Notes: a model not told the origin generated them from the letters alone. DNA of 64,000 bases from Welwitschia mirabilis (GCA_051453625.1 JBOZIK010000001.1:258077078-258141077); one strand, 5' to 3'; shown: positions 1-11,899, numbered from the stretch's first letter. Translations and numbers: made by a program.

Positions 1-459
1 AATATCCTAGGATTTCACTTACTTTGTAATTATGATAAATAACTTCAACCTTTAAAAGAAGTTCAATATATGAGATCAAGGAAGAATTTAAATACTAAAA
101 CAAAATCAGTAAATAATTTACATTATGAGAGAAGCCATCCACCACCATTGTCTAGATGTTAGTTTAAGATGATAATCAGTAATAGCAACTCAACAATAAA
201 ACATAAGAATTATAGTTTAGAATTAACATAATTATTTGACATAAAGGAAGAAGTGACAACTCAAGAAATAACAAAAAATCTTTCATTTCATAATGAGAAA
301 CTTTTTTTCTATGATTTTTTAATGATCATTATGAGGAATCCATCAACTTAGAAAATAGAAATAATACTAAACAAAATAATTATGAGTTTAATAAAGAAGA
401 GTAAGATGTAGTCAATTTTATTAATAAAGACAATGAAGAAGAGGGAGAATTATTAAAGA
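1..459. other. Unassigned AT-rich DNA ending in an acidic coding-like run
   Basis: No recognised domain. The last 54 bases before the gap (405-458, plus strand) read without a stop and encode a run rich in Asn, Asp and Glu (Asn-Glu-Glu-Glu-Gly-Glu near the end). It may belong to the same relic as the open run after the gap, but the gap prevents any test. Confidence 0.3.
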
Positions 460-1092
460 NNNNNNNNNNNNNNNNNNNNNNNNNNNNNNNNNNNNNNNNN
501 NNNNNNNNNNNNNNNNNNNNNNNNNNNNNNNNNNNNNNNNNNNNNNNNNNNNNNNNNNNNNNNNNNNNNNNNNNNNNNNNNNNNNNNNNNNNNNNNNNNN
601 NNNNNNNNNNNNNNNNNNNNNNNNNNNNNNNNNNNNNNNNNNNNNNNNNNNNNNNNNNNNNNNNNNNNNNNNNNNNNNNNNNNNNNNNNNNNNNNNNNNN
701 NNNNNNNNNNNNNNNNNNNNNNNNNNNNNNNNNNNNNNNNNNNNNNNNNNNNNNNNNNNNNNNNNNNNNNNNNNNNNNNNNNNNNNNNNNNNNNNNNNNN
801 NNNNNNNNNNNNNNNNNNNNNNNNNNNNNNNNNNNNNNNNNNNNNNNNNNNNNNNNNNNNNNNNNNNNNNNNNNNNNNNNNNNNNNNNNNNNNNNNNNNN
901 NNNNNNNNNNNNNNNNNNNNNNNNNNNNNNNNNNNNNNNNNNNNNNNNNNNNNNNNNNNNNNNNNNNNNNNNNNNNNNNNNNNNNNNNNNNNNNNNNNNN
1001 NNNNNNNNNNNNNNNNNNNNNNNNNNNNNNNNNNNNNNNNNNNNNNNNNNNNNNNNNNNNNNNNNNNNNNNNNNNNNNNNNNNNNNNNNNNN
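460..1092. other. Assembly gap, 633 N
   Basis: A run of unknown bases. Open frames that appear to cross it are artefacts. I see no repeated flank here, unlike most other gaps in the window. Confidence 0.95.
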
Positions 1093-1094
1093 CA

Positions 1095-1358
1095 AAATTA
1101 ATAGAGAGCAGACTTATATCTTTTAATGAAATAAACCAACTTAAAGAGTCTGCACATGTTTCTCCATCTCTTTTACTTGTACTTCCATGCAAAACCTTAA
1201 ATGACATCCCTCTTTCTACTCCTATTTCCACATTATATTATGATCTTAATAATGATAACCTTTATTCTTTTCTTCCATTTAAAAATTTAAGTAATTTTCC
1301 AAATCACATCCCTCTCCTTGAATTTAATGAAACACATTACCTTGAGGAGTTCACTTAA
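1095..1358 (+). pseudogene. Unidentified coding-like remnant, 87 codons from gap edge to stop
   Basis: From the gap edge a plus-strand frame runs 87 codons to a TAA without interruption, which is long for DNA this AT-rich. The product is rich in Leu, Ser, Pro and Asn and has a protein-like mix of residues (for example Pro-Leu-Leu-Glu-Phe-Asn-Glu-Thr-His-Tyr near its end). There is no start codon, because the 5' part lies in the gap. I do not recognise the family. A retroelement protein is the likeliest source given the surroundings, but that is inference from context only. Confidence 0.35.
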
Positions 1359-1743
1359 AAATCTCTCAATATTTTCCTTTTAAAACTTCATGTGCTATAG
1401 AAAGTAACAGGTTTTTCTATTTTATAAAGTTAGTGCTTTTAATGGTTAATCTTTTTAAAAATAAGACTTATGATATCTTGAAACTTTAAATTAGGGAAAA
1501 CCTTATCTTCTTGATTCAAATACATGCTTAAAATTAAATGTTAAGAAGATTTTTAAGTATATTAAACTTATTTTAATCACTTATTTTAAGAATTTTTTTT
1601 TTCAAAGCCTTGGATTTAAAATAATACCCTTAATGTCTCTCATGTTTAATATTAAGCTTTAAATGAAATATGTGTTTCAAATTTGTTACATGATGAGTTT
1701 GACAAGAGATTGTTTTTCCATGAGTTATATGAATTTTTTTCTC

Positions 1744-2091
1744 TCTTATATTACTACTAAATCTTATGAAGATAAACTTCCATTTGGTCATGCTAATTAA
1801 AAAAGGTCTTATTTCTTTAATAAAAATCCATATCTTGAATTAAATAAAGAGCTTCTTAATCTTACTAAATATTCTAAAGAGCCCTCAAAATCTTCTTAGA
1901 TACTTTATTTGAGTACTTCCTTGCATGAATTATATAATGATATTCATGGTTTATGTCTTTTCAATAAGAGATCACTTTTTATCTCTTATTTAAAATCTGA
2001 AATTTATGCTATCAAAGTTTTATCCTTTTATTGTTTTTACCTCCAATTGATTTTATTAAAAATTTATTGTATACTTTTTATGTTTTATTAA
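1744..2091 (+). pseudogene. Unidentified coding-like remnant with two internal stops
   Basis: A plus-strand frame reads Ser-Tyr-Ile-Thr-Thr-Lys-Ser-Tyr-Glu-Asp-Lys-Leu at its start and continues with only two internal stops (at the end of Gly-His-Ala-Asn and after Lys-Ser-Ser) to a TAA at 2089-2091. The last 60 codons are open but rich in Leu, Tyr and Phe. It is in a different frame from the run at 1095-1358, so if both come from one gene there is a frameshift or intron between them. The function is unknown. Confidence 0.3.
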
Positions 2092-2241
2092 TTGATGAAT
2101 ATTTGATTTGATACTTTTTTTATTGAGAGAATGCAATATCCTAGGACCATAGCCTTATGAATAAATCTTTTTTATCTTTTCTTTACAATAAAATTTTTGA
2201 ATAGATTTTACAATTTGAATAAAATTTTTCTTTAGTTTGAT

Positions 2242-3504
2242 TTTTTTCCACTCTTATATCTTTATGCTTTTATCTTTAGGTTTTATTTTAAGTAATAAAT
2301 CAATCTTTAGATGGTTAGGTTCTTATCTTTTAGAGAAAGTATGTTTTTAATGGCTCAGTTGAAATTTCCAATTTGAATACTAGGGAGATTCAAAAAAATG
2401 GATAAGGTTTAATAATCTATGAATCATTAAATCTTAAACATGATAGAAGTAATTATTTTGAAAGTCATCTTGGTATTATCTAAATTCTTTTTTAGCTTAT
2501 TCTTTTAGTGGATGTCATGTTAGCACTTGAACATCTTTTAAACTTAACTTGTGTTCTACTTTATAAAGTTACTATGACTAGTAATTTTTACTTGGGCATT
2601 AAAGTGATAAGATTGGATGTATGCAAACTTAAGACATTCAAATATCTATGAACTTAATTTAAAGAAAGATGCTTTGGTTTTTTGTATTTTCTCTCAATGG
2701 TATGAGTCTTTGATTATTGATTGTGTTCTTTCTTATTTTTCATCTCATTTCTTCACCTTCATTTTTGCAAGTGTATGGTTATGTAGAATTTATTTTGAAG
2801 AAGTATGTATACAAATATAAATAAAAGAGAAAATAAAAGAAATGAAAAGAAAAAAAATAACCATGATCTATTTTTTCTATGTTAGATACATGGTCACCAT
2901 GATGTCCTATTGTACCAAGGTAAATTTTCCTGAGAGGGATAATTGGCAGTGTTGATAGCTATAGGAACTCCACTAAGGGATTAGTTGACCATGATTCATA
3001 GGTCCTTACTTCTTTGATTATGGTTACACTCTTCTCATCATGGATTAAAATAAAATATTTTAAGGTTATGGGATCGGTGATGTTCCTAGTATCATTAGAG
3101 GCATTAGTTGTTTTCTAGACTTATTGCACTTATAGTATTCCCATAATGGTCATTTCACTTTTGAGAATTCATGTGCGTTTTAGAGTGTTAGTAGATGAGT
3201 TCATTTTTTGTAGCTTTTGAACTTAACATTCATTGCTTGAAAACATTAGTTACTTAGCATCATCATAATCACTACATATTTGAGTGGTAATTTATAAATT
3301 TTTTGCATTATGTCATGTGTTATTAATTAGATGATTTTGTGATTACTTTCAAGGGGGTTTTCTAGGTTTCAATTTAGGGTAGGTACATAATTTTCTTCAT
3401 GTTCTTAAGTTCATTTTTATTTTATTTTTATTAGTTATTTTCTTTGGTATTTCAAAGTCATTTTTTTACTTTTTCATTACAAATGCTTAGGACTTAATCA
3501 TTTA
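2242..3504. repeat. 1.26 kb repeat, copy 1 (ends at gap)
   Basis: This matches 3605-4876 along its whole length with roughly 85% identity by eye. Shared landmarks are the stretch around 'atggttaggt', 'atggctcag' and 'gacttaatcattta'. Differences are mostly transitions. It ends exactly at the N gap, and the partner begins exactly after it. It could be a diverged tandem copy, the two LTRs of one element whose interior was lost in the gap, or overlapping contig ends. I do not recognise the sequence family. Confidence 0.8.
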
Positions 3505-3604
3505 NNNNNNNNNNNNNNNNNNNNNNNNNNNNNNNNNNNNNNNNNNNNNNNNNNNNNNNNNNNNNNNNNNNNNNNNNNNNNNNNNNNNNNNNNNNNNNNN
3601 NNNN
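3505..3604. other. Assembly gap, 100 N, between two copies of the same sequence
   Basis: Exactly 100 N, a common placeholder for a gap of unknown size. The end of the left contig (2242-3504) is homologous to the start of the right contig (3605-4876). Confidence 0.95.
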
Positions 3605-4191
3605 TCCTTTTTGCTCTTATGTTTTTATGCTTTTGTCTTTGATTTTTGTTTTAAGCAATAAATTAATCTCTAAATGGTTAGGTCCTTATCTTTTAGAGAA
3701 AGTATATTTTTAATGGCTCAGCAAAAATTTCAATTTAAACACTAGATAAATTCAAAAATGGATAAGGGTTAAAAATTCATGAATCATCAAATATTGAACA
3801 TGATAGAAGCAATTGTTTTGAAAGTCATTTTACCATTATATAAATTCTTTCTTAGCTCATTCTTTTGATGGATGTTATGCTATCATTTGAAAATCTTTTA
3901 AACTTGACTTATGTTTTACTTTATAAATTTATCATGACTAGTAAATTTTACTTAGGCATTAAAGTGATAGGATTAGATTCACTCAATCTTAAGACATTCA
4001 AATGTCTATGAACTTTATTTAAAGGAAGATGCTTTATTTTTTTGTGTTTTCTTTCAATGATATGAGCTTTTAGTTATTAGGGGTATTCGTTCTTGTCTTT
4101 CATCTTATTTATTCACCTTTGTCTTTACAAGTATGTGGTTATGTGGGATTTATTTTAAAGAAGTATGTGGGGGAAAAATAAGGAAGAGAGA

Positions 4192-4223
<32 letters not shown>

Positions 4224-4876
4224 TAATAATGGCCATGTTCTATTATTTCTATGCTAATACATTATCACTATAATGTCCTACCACATAAGGATAAATTTTC
4301 TCTAGAGGGCTCTTTGGCAGTTGGTAGCTGTGGGAACTTCATTAGGGGGGATTAGTTGGCCATGCTTCACAGGTTCCTACTTCTTTAACTGTGGTTACAC
4401 TCCCCTCATCATAGACTAAAATAAAGTAATTTAAGGCTATGAGACCAGTGGTATTCCTAGTGTAATTAAAGGCACTGCTTTCTTTTTAGACTCATTATGC
4501 TTACAGTATTTCCACATGATCATTTCACTTTTGAGGATTTGAGTGTATTCTGAGGTGTTAGCAAGTGAGTTCATTTTTTGCAGCTTTTGATTTTAGCATT
4601 CATTGTTTGAAAACATTAGTTAATTAGCATTGTCATAATTACTATTTATTCGAGTGGTACTTTATAGATCTTGTACATTATGTCATGCATCATTAATTAA
4701 GTGATTTTATGATTACTTCTAAAGAGGTTTGCTAGGTTTTAATTTAGTGTAAGTACACCATCTTCTTCATATTCTTAAGTTGTCCATTTTCATTTTTTTC
4801 CCTTAGTTATTTTCTTTGGTATTTCAAAGTTATTTCTGTACTTTTTTATCACAAATGCTTAGGACTTAATCATTTA
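3605..4876. repeat. 1.27 kb repeat, copy 2 (starts at gap)
   Basis: Diverged copy of 2242-3504 (see that entry). It differs from copy 1 by scattered transitions, small indels and a GA microsatellite at 4184-4223 where copy 1 has a non-repetitive A-rich stretch. The sequence after 4876 has no partner in the window. Confidence 0.8.
4184..4223 (+). repeat. (GA)n microsatellite, about 40 bp
   Basis: An almost pure GA run with one T interruption. It lies inside repeat copy 2 and is absent from the matching place in copy 1, so it expanded after the two copies diverged. Confidence 0.95.
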
Positions 4877-6218
4877 GTAGTTTTCTTATTGATCTTTATT
4901 TTCATTTGTCTTTTTAGTTATAGTTGATTTTATTTTTGCAAATAAAGTTTGTTAGTTTGTGATGCTAATTTTTTCTATCTATTCTTTTGAATATTTTCAA
5001 GTTTAGTTTTCTTTAATTTTCTCTTTTAATTTTTAGCACATCCAATACTATTTTTCAATGCTTATGAGTTCATGATATGTTGCACTTATTTCTCTTAGCT
5101 TGATGCATTTACCTTCATTATCATGCCTTAATTTATCATGATTCTTAGTTATTTTCCATCTTTTAGACTCTTTGATACATTTCTGAAATCTACTTGAGGC
5201 TATTTAAGCTTAACTGATTCTACTAATAATTCCAAAATTTCTAATCTTTTGAAAAAGAAAGACACACACATATTTATTGAGCCTTAACTCTTTATCTTTC
5301 ATCTTTTTCAAACTATTTTTTGCCCTTTCTTTTATGCATCAAATACTACTCTAGACATACCTATTTTACTTATTTGTACTTAACTTAGATATGGATCTTT
5401 TTCCTTCTTGCATTAATGCAATACAAGATTCATTTATTCACCTATTGTAGAAGGGGAGGATATCACATATATTTTAAAATATTTTGAGAAAAAATTTAAA
5501 TTTTTGAGGGTCATTTTTTAATTTTTTATGAGACATATCTATGATGTATTAATCTGATTCTTAATGCCTATTATTTGAGTGATATAAATTATGGATAATG
5601 TTTAATAAAACATGTACTTAATAATAAAATACTTGTAATATGTTTTTCTTATAGGAATCATTAAAGAAATTCATAAGACCATGAATGAAGGAAATAATGT
5701 TATGATTGATTATTTTTGATATATTTTTCCTTATAGTTTGTGCTTAAAAACTTAATTTTTGATTTATGAATATTATTTTTAAGTCATCACTTTTTTTGAT
5801 TATACATGCACAATATTTTTCTAAGTTTCTATAATATTACGATGATTTTTTTAACATTAAATATTTATCTTTTTAATGTGCTAAATGTTTTAAGTAAGGG
5901 ATTAATGCATATGTAAGTGCTTTAATCTTATTTTTTAATAAGCATGATTACAAGTAATTATTTTTATAGATTGATTTTTAGGAGCTTATCATCCCCATAA
6001 TCATTGAGATGATAGTCTGCATGATCCTATGGTTACTTCATCTACTAAGGTAAAACATTTTAGTTTATTTATTTTTATGATTTACTTCTACATATTGAGA
6101 TGTATAAACTTGATTTACATATTCTTAGATATTATTTTATTTTTTGTCAGTTTGCCTTATAATTATAGTTGTTTACCAACTTTATTAAGGATCGATAAGG
6201 CTAAGTGTGGGGCTATGT
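4877..6218 (+). other. AT-rich DNA upstream of a gypsy-like LTR; no coding seen
   Basis: No domain is visible on either strand. The right end has the purine-rich stretch 'ctaagtgtgggg' (6201-6212). A similar tract stands just before the 3' LTR in many plant Tat/Athila gypsy elements, from my memory of such sequences. The preceding 1.3 kb could therefore be the long 3' noncoding region of such an element. The open frame at 6029-6223 is hydrophobic and low-complexity, and I do not call it a gene. Confidence 0.35.
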
Positions 6219-7420
6219 TGTGATGCCAAGTTATATGTTTTTGATGGGGTATTTTAAGTAGTTTTATAGGACATTTAGATAAGTTTAAGCACAAAATGAT
6301 GATTATTGAGAGTCAAGGAGAAAATCATAAAAATGCATAAATATCAATAAATTTGAAGACATTTTGGACTGGTACTTCACATTTTAAGGAAGAATTAATG
6401 AGCTTCAAGGCTGGTTTAACTTAATAAAGGTATTTAAAAAGGTTGTTGTCCCCTCCATCGACTAGATGACATAGCAAGGTGATACCACTTACATGCTAAT
6501 TAGGAGGCTATCTAGACTATTACGATGGCTAAATATAAAAATCTTTTAATATGGTATCATCCCCTCCATCATCTAGATGACATGTAAGATAATAATATAA
6601 TTTTAGTCAATGTATCAAACTTTACTAATTTGTGTAATGTGTCATGCACTTTCTATGCACTATTAGGGTTTTAATTGCATCTATTAGATTTGATATTTTT
6701 AATTTTATTCTTGTTAATAAATATCACTTACCCCACAAATTTGATCATCTTATTTGTTACTAAAAATTCTCATGATAAAAGATTAAAGGATAGGAGTTTC
6801 ATTCATTACTTACAAAGAGGGGTCTTTCTTGGTGTTGGGTTGTGTCTTCTTTATTTAGGTGCTACTACTTTATAATAGGATGTTGATTTAAAATTTGATG
6901 AAAATCATACTTTAGACTTATTATATTCACATGCATGTTACTTATGATTTATGTTTCTTACAATTCTATAATAGCTTCGTCTATGATATAAGTCATCAAG
7001 GACAACTTTTGTTAAGGTTAAAATCATTAGTTTAGAATTCTTCATTATATTTCTTAGATTAATCATTACATGTTTTTAATATTCTATTTGACATACTTGA
7101 TAGCTTAGTTTGATTAGGGTTAGTGATATTTTTCTTAATTGATCTAGATTATGCAAGGTTGATCATGATGACAGAGATTTAATAGTCAGATAGATGTTAT
7201 ATTTAGAGTAGATTACATTTGCATTTGAATTGTGTATTATTTTTCTTACATTGTTGATATTTATTTTAAACCTTTATTTTGTAAAAAAAGTAATTTTCTT
7301 TCTTCTCACCTAGTGCCTTTGATAGATTATGATATTCAAGTTCACTCCTATTTATATTAGTGTGTTGTATGTGCATCCACTTGTGATTAATAAGATTTGA
7401 TAAAGGATGTAACATTTGCA
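6219..7420 (+). mobile_element. Probable Ty3/gypsy (Tat/Athila-like) LTR
   Basis: It begins with TGTGATGCC directly after a purine-rich tract with 'gtgtggggc', matching the usual junction of polypurine tract and LTR in this lineage. The right end is uncertain. The last 150 bases ('gtgttgtatgtgcatcc' near 7362) resemble the U5 end of such LTRs. I see no matching second LTR, no PBS for this element, and no gypsy pol domain in the window, so this is a solo or truncated copy. Confidence 0.4.
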
Positions 7421-7493
7421 TAAATATGCACTACAAACTCCATTGAAACAAAGATTTCTTTATAAAAAATTTTTAAAAAATAGCCTTTAGAGA

Positions 7494-7870
7494 AGCTCTA
7501 AGAGGAATAATTATTGAGTGAGGATTGAAAATAGGAGATGGTAATCTCTTTTTAGATTAAAAATGGTGAAAAACCCTATCTTTTTGACGTGTTTTAGTCT
7601 TAACAATAGTACTTAAAAGATGTTTACCTATTAAAAGACATCTAAAATAAGAAAAATAAACATCTACTTCATGAAAGATGTCTATTGTTAAAAATTTTAT
7701 AAGCATTATAAAGATGTCTATCTATTTAAAAAGGTCTATTTCAAAACATTTAAAAAGAATACCTCATCTTTAGAAATATCTAGAAACTTAAAGACATCTA
7801 TTTGATAGACATCTACAAATATAAAGATGTCTCTCTAATAAACATCTACAAAAGTAAAGATGTCTACTGT
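7494..7870. repeat. Cluster of AGATGTCT/AGACATCT motifs, left-contig copy
   Basis: About ten octamers of the form AGATGTCT, AGACATCT or one-base variants lie in 300 bp, in both orientations. All are one or two transitions from the palindrome AGACGTCT. The stretch as a whole is a diverged copy of 8290-8660, starting from 'taagaggaa...attgagtg' in both. It ends at the gap, and the right copy begins just after it. In the right copy this sequence is the 3' UTR of the copia relic beside it. Confidence 0.7.
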
Positions 7871-8289
7871 NNNNNNNNNNNNNNNNNNNNNNNNNNNNNN
7901 NNNNNNNNNNNNNNNNNNNNNNNNNNNNNNNNNNNNNNNNNNNNNNNNNNNNNNNNNNNNNNNNNNNNNNNNNNNNNNNNNNNNNNNNNNNNNNNNNNNN
8001 NNNNNNNNNNNNNNNNNNNNNNNNNNNNNNNNNNNNNNNNNNNNNNNNNNNNNNNNNNNNNNNNNNNNNNNNNNNNNNNNNNNNNNNNNNNNNNNNNNNN
8101 NNNNNNNNNNNNNNNNNNNNNNNNNNNNNNNNNNNNNNNNNNNNNNNNNNNNNNNNNNNNNNNNNNNNNNNNNNNNNNNNNNNNNNNNNNNNNNNNNNNN
8201 NNNNNNNNNNNNNNNNNNNNNNNNNNNNNNNNNNNNNNNNNNNNNNNNNNNNNNNNNNNNNNNNNNNNNNNNNNNNNNNNNNNNNNNNN
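7871..8289. other. Assembly gap, 419 N, with repeated flanks
   Basis: The last 377 bases on the left match the first 371 on the right. The length is not the default 100, so it was probably estimated from read pairs. Confidence 0.95.
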
Positions 8290-8700
8290 ATCTTAGAGGA
8301 ACACCTATTGAGTGGAGGATTAAAAATGCAATATGGTGGTCCATTTTGTGATGAAAAAGATTTAAAACCCTAGTTTTTAGTGTATTTTTTATTTCTATAA
8401 TAATACTTCAAAGACATATAACTACTAAAAGACATCTAAAATGTGAAAAGTAGATGTCCACTTCAGGAAAGATGTATACTATTTAAAATTTTACAAGCCA
8501 TTTCACATACTATAAATATGTCAACCTATTCGAAGATACCTATTTTGAAATTATTAAAAAGTATACATGATCTTCAAATACTTTTGAAAATTTAAAGACA
8601 CCTACATATGTGAAGAAATTTCTTTGATAGACATCTAATACACTAAAGATGTCCAACCTAAAAAGTCCAAAAACTTTAAAAAATTCTATGAATAATATTA
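8290..8700 (-). repeat. 3' UTR of copia element 1 with AGACGTCT-derived repeats
   Basis: This lies just downstream (minus strand) of the end of the RNase H relic. It carries the same AGATGTCT/AGACATCT motif cluster as 7494-7870. A related copia relic at 28217-29070 has a smaller cluster (about 28705-28765) at nearly the same distance from its RNase H end, so the cluster belongs to this family's 3' UTR and is not a separate insertion. No polypurine tract or 3' LTR is seen for element 1; they would fall in or beyond the gap. Confidence 0.55.
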
Positions 8701-8834
8701 TCATAATAGTATCACTTAGAAAAAGTAAAGTAACATTCATAGAATTTAACTTTTTCATCATTTCATTATAATCTCAACTCATAGGATATCATAAAGTAGA
8801 GTTACGATTTGAATCATATTATGTGATAACTTAC

Positions 8835-9200
8835 TTAATTGGGTAAGGCATAATTTCTAACTTCCTACATAATTTGATAAACCTTTTATTACTTAATGGT
8901 TTTATGAGAACATCAGCAAGTTAATTATTGGTACTGATATATTGCATCATGATGTCCTTGTTTTAAATGTGCTCTCCCAAAAAGTAATGCTTGATCTCAA
9001 TGAATTTGATTCTTGAATGCTATATTGGTTTCTTTGAGATGTTGACGGGACTTTTGTTATCATAATAGATAGAAATACTTTTCATGAAGAGTCTGAAATA
9101 TTTCAACATTTGATTTATCCAAAGTAGCTATGCATAACAACTCTTAGTAGTAATACATTTATCCTCAGTAGTTGATAGAGAAGTTGAGGTTTTTTTTTTT
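8835..9200 (-). pseudogene. RNase H and C-terminus of copia Pol (element 1)
   Basis: The minus strand reads, with one stop, the conserved copia RNase H end. It starts with Ser-Thr-Thr-Glu-Asp-Lys-Cys-Ile (the usual 'STEAEY' site), then Tyr-Asp-Asn-Lys-Ser-Pro (the usual 'CDNKSA', which holds a catalytic Asp), a His-Ser-Arg segment, and Gln-Leu-Ala-Asp-Val-Leu-(Ile/Thr)-Lys-Pro-Leu, the usual last block. Sense: RNase H removes the RNA template during cDNA synthesis. The active-site Glu of STEAEY is still readable, but stops make this a relic. Confidence 0.85.
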
Positions 9201-9429
9201 TTGTTACTCCAAGTAATTTGACAATTTCAAGCAAGAAGCATGTTATACTTATGAAGTTTCTATCATCTTTTCATTCTTCCCTATCTACATCATAACATTA
9301 AACTCTATATAGTTTTGATCAACCTTCTTACCATGGTCATCTTTGTTTAGTTTTGTGCTTTAATTAATTGGAATGTCTTTGGCTTTGTAGTCATGTATAT
9401 CATACTTGATAAGTAAATTTTTAATATAT

Positions 9430-10200
9430 TTAGTTTGGGAAATAATGTACTTTATTTGGATTTCACAACATATAGCATTAATAAATTGTTCATCTTTCCC
9501 GTGAGACTCATCTTGAACTCATTTTACATTATCTTAGTAAAATTCTTATATAATAATTTATTAGTGGTTCCAAAAATAATATCATCTACATATACTTGTA
9601 TACTAGTAAAATATTTACCATTATTTTAATAAATAATGGAATATTAGATGTACCTCTTTTAAATCTGTTTTTAATAAGATAATCTGATAATTTCTCATAT
9701 AAAGATTTAGGTGTTTTCTTGAAATTATAAAGAGCCTTTTTAAATTTGTACCATAGTCTAATTTATGAGTACTTATAAAACCGTTTGGTTACTTAACATA
9801 CACTTCTTCTTTAAGAATTCTATTTAAAAATGCACTTTTAACATCCATTTAGTAGAGTTTGGATCTTTTAACATAAGCAAAGTCTAAAAGAATTTTTATT
9901 AATTCCATATGTGCTATGAGTGGAAAGGTCTCTTCAAAATCTATGCCTTCTTATTGATTGTATCCTTTAATTACTAATCTTACTTTGTTTTTGATCATAT
10001 TATCATATTTATCTATCTTATTTCTAAAAACTCACTTTGTGCTAATAATAGATCTATTAGATAGTCTTAAAGTGATTTTCCACACATTACATATTTCAAA
10101 TTTATTAAGCTCTTCTTCCATTGCAAGCATTCAATATTTATCACTCTTAGCTTCATTAAATGTTTTAGGTTTAACTTTGAAATATAAGATATAAGACCAC
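9430..10200 (-). pseudogene. Reverse transcriptase of copia element 1 (YVDD motif kept)
   Basis: The minus strand encodes the copia RT with several stops. The N-terminal part holds Trp-Lys-Ile-Thr-Leu-Arg near 10080, then Val-Arg-Leu-Val-Ile-Lys-Gly-Tyr ('ARLVAKGY' site), Met-Asp-Val-Lys-Ser-Ala-Phe-Leu, and the active-site block Val-Tyr-Val-Asp-Asp-Ile-Ile-Phe-Gly, with YVDD at 9581-9592. After it comes a Met-Ser-Leu-Thr-Gly-Lys-Met segment, the usual 'MSMMGELNFFLG' site. The catalytic Asp pair is intact, but the frame is broken upstream and downstream. Confidence 0.88.
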
Positions 10201-10739
10201 AATATTATTTACCATGATTTCTAATTTGAATACCACTATAAGGACTACCTATTATGTTGCTAGTAGAGTAATTCCTATTAAGTTTGATGATGTTTAATGA
10301 TTTTTCTTTATTTGTATTTTCTTCTTTCTTCTCTTTATTATATAATTAATCTTGAATATTTCTAGATGATTGATCAATTTACATAATAATATAATCATCT
10401 TGTAGATATATAGAGATTGAATCAATATCACTTATTTTTATGTCTATAGTTTCCTCTACTATATGAGTTCTATTACTATACATATGGTAGGAATTACTAA
10501 CCATAGCATATCATAGAAAATACCATTATTAAATTTGGAATCAAACTTCATTAACTTATCATTTTTATTTAAGATAAAACTCTTTAACCCCAAAATGTAA
10601 AAGTAACTTATTGATGGTTTCTTACTATACTATAATTCATATGAAGTTTTAGAAGTGAAATGTGTTACTAGCATTTGATTTAAAATGTAGCATGATATTT
10701 TAATGGATTCTAGAAAATAATGATATCTATTTATCATGA

Positions 10740-11640
10740 ATCATTATGTTGAGCATTTTATTTAGTAATATATTATTTATTTTAGCTATTCCATTTTATT
10801 TGGGAGTTCTTAGTGTAGAGAATTGGTGGAGAATGTCAAACTATTCATAGAAATATCTGGATCTTACCTTTTTAAATTCCATACCATTATCACTTCTTAT
10901 CATCTTAATATTATATCCTTTTTAATTCTATAACCTAATACATAGCTTAAAGAAAGCATTAAATGCCTTAACCTTATGTGTAAGGAATGCTATTCATGTA
11001 AAATGAGAGTAATTATTAATAATAGCTAAATAGTACTTTTTCTTACTAGTATTTTTTATAAGACATGAACCAATAATGTTAGGATGTAAAATATCTCAAG
11101 AACAATCATTATGATAGAGTTTTTCTTATTAAATCTTACCCCTATCTACTTTTCTTTTTGGCAAGCTTCACAAATTTGATTACTACAAATTTTCAACTTA
11201 GGAATTCCTCTTATCATTTTTTTTGTAGATAAGATTTTGAGTAAATATTTCTTTACATGTCCAAGCTTCCTATGCCATAAATCCATTTCAACTATTCTAC
11301 TTAATCAACACTTTTTTCTTTATTAGAAATATCTTGTAGAGTAGTGATATAAATATTTAACTTTTTTATACCAACAAATAAGAATTTTATTGAATTTTAT
11401 TCTTTTATGCACATTCATCTTTTGTAAAATAACAAAAAAATTTGCATCACATGATTGATTAACACTTAAAAGATTATGTTGCGCTTTTTCTACAAAGAAT
11501 ACATCTTTTACCTCAGGTAGGTTACCTCCTTCAATGGTTCCATTAAGTCTAATAGGTATTTTTATATTATATTCAAAGGTGATCACTTTATCTTGTACTA
11601 TCAAGGTGTAAAACTAGATTTGTATCTAGTCATGCATTTT
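10740..11640 (-). pseudogene. GAG-pre-integrase and integrase of copia element 1
   Basis: The longest open part, 11323-11604 (93 codons), holds the GAG-pre-integrase signature His-Asn-Leu-Leu-Ser-Val-Asn-Gln. Downstream come the zinc-finger remnant (Ile-Cys-Glu-Ala-Cys-like, near 11170) and the integrase core: Lys-Lys-Tyr-Tyr-Leu-Ala-Ile-Ile-Asn-Asn-Tyr-Ser, where the usual Val-Asp-Asp has become Ile-Asn-Asn; then Ser-Asp-Asn-Gly-Met-Glu-Phe; then a Thr-Pro...Asn-Gly-Ile-Ala block. The Asp-to-Asn changes are G-to-A in type. Integrase inserts the cDNA; this copy is dead. Confidence 0.82.
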
Positions 11641-11899
11641 AAACATCCACTATCAACATACTAGGCATGTTTTTTACTACTCTTAGTATAATATATTCTA
11701 AAAGTATGAGCCTTGATTTTTAAATCCATACTTTCTTTGATTTAGCCTATACAAAATCTTCTACCATACTTCTAGGCCTCTTGGAATTATTAGTATGATA
11801 TCTATTTTTTAATTTCATTAGGTGATTCAATTGATAATTGCCTCATTTGAAGTAGTAATAATTCCATTTGTTGAACAAGAAGTTGAATTAGTACTAGAG

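Noticed and set aside
380-1231. Long open frames running through the N gap on the minus strand
   Set aside because: Almost all codons are N. Such frames are open only because unknown bases hide stops. The same holds for frames across 7871-8289, 24492-24591, 24840-25286, 41579-41678 and 46420-46519.
6029-6223. 64-codon hydrophobic plus-strand frame before the gypsy-like LTR
   Set aside because: Low-complexity Phe/Ile/Leu/Tyr sequence from T-rich DNA, overlapping the polypurine tract; not a real membrane protein.
7494-7870. CRISPR-like or tandem satellite interpretation of the AGATGTCT cluster
   Set aside because: Spacing is irregular, units occur in both orientations, and the context is a plant retrotransposon 3' UTR.
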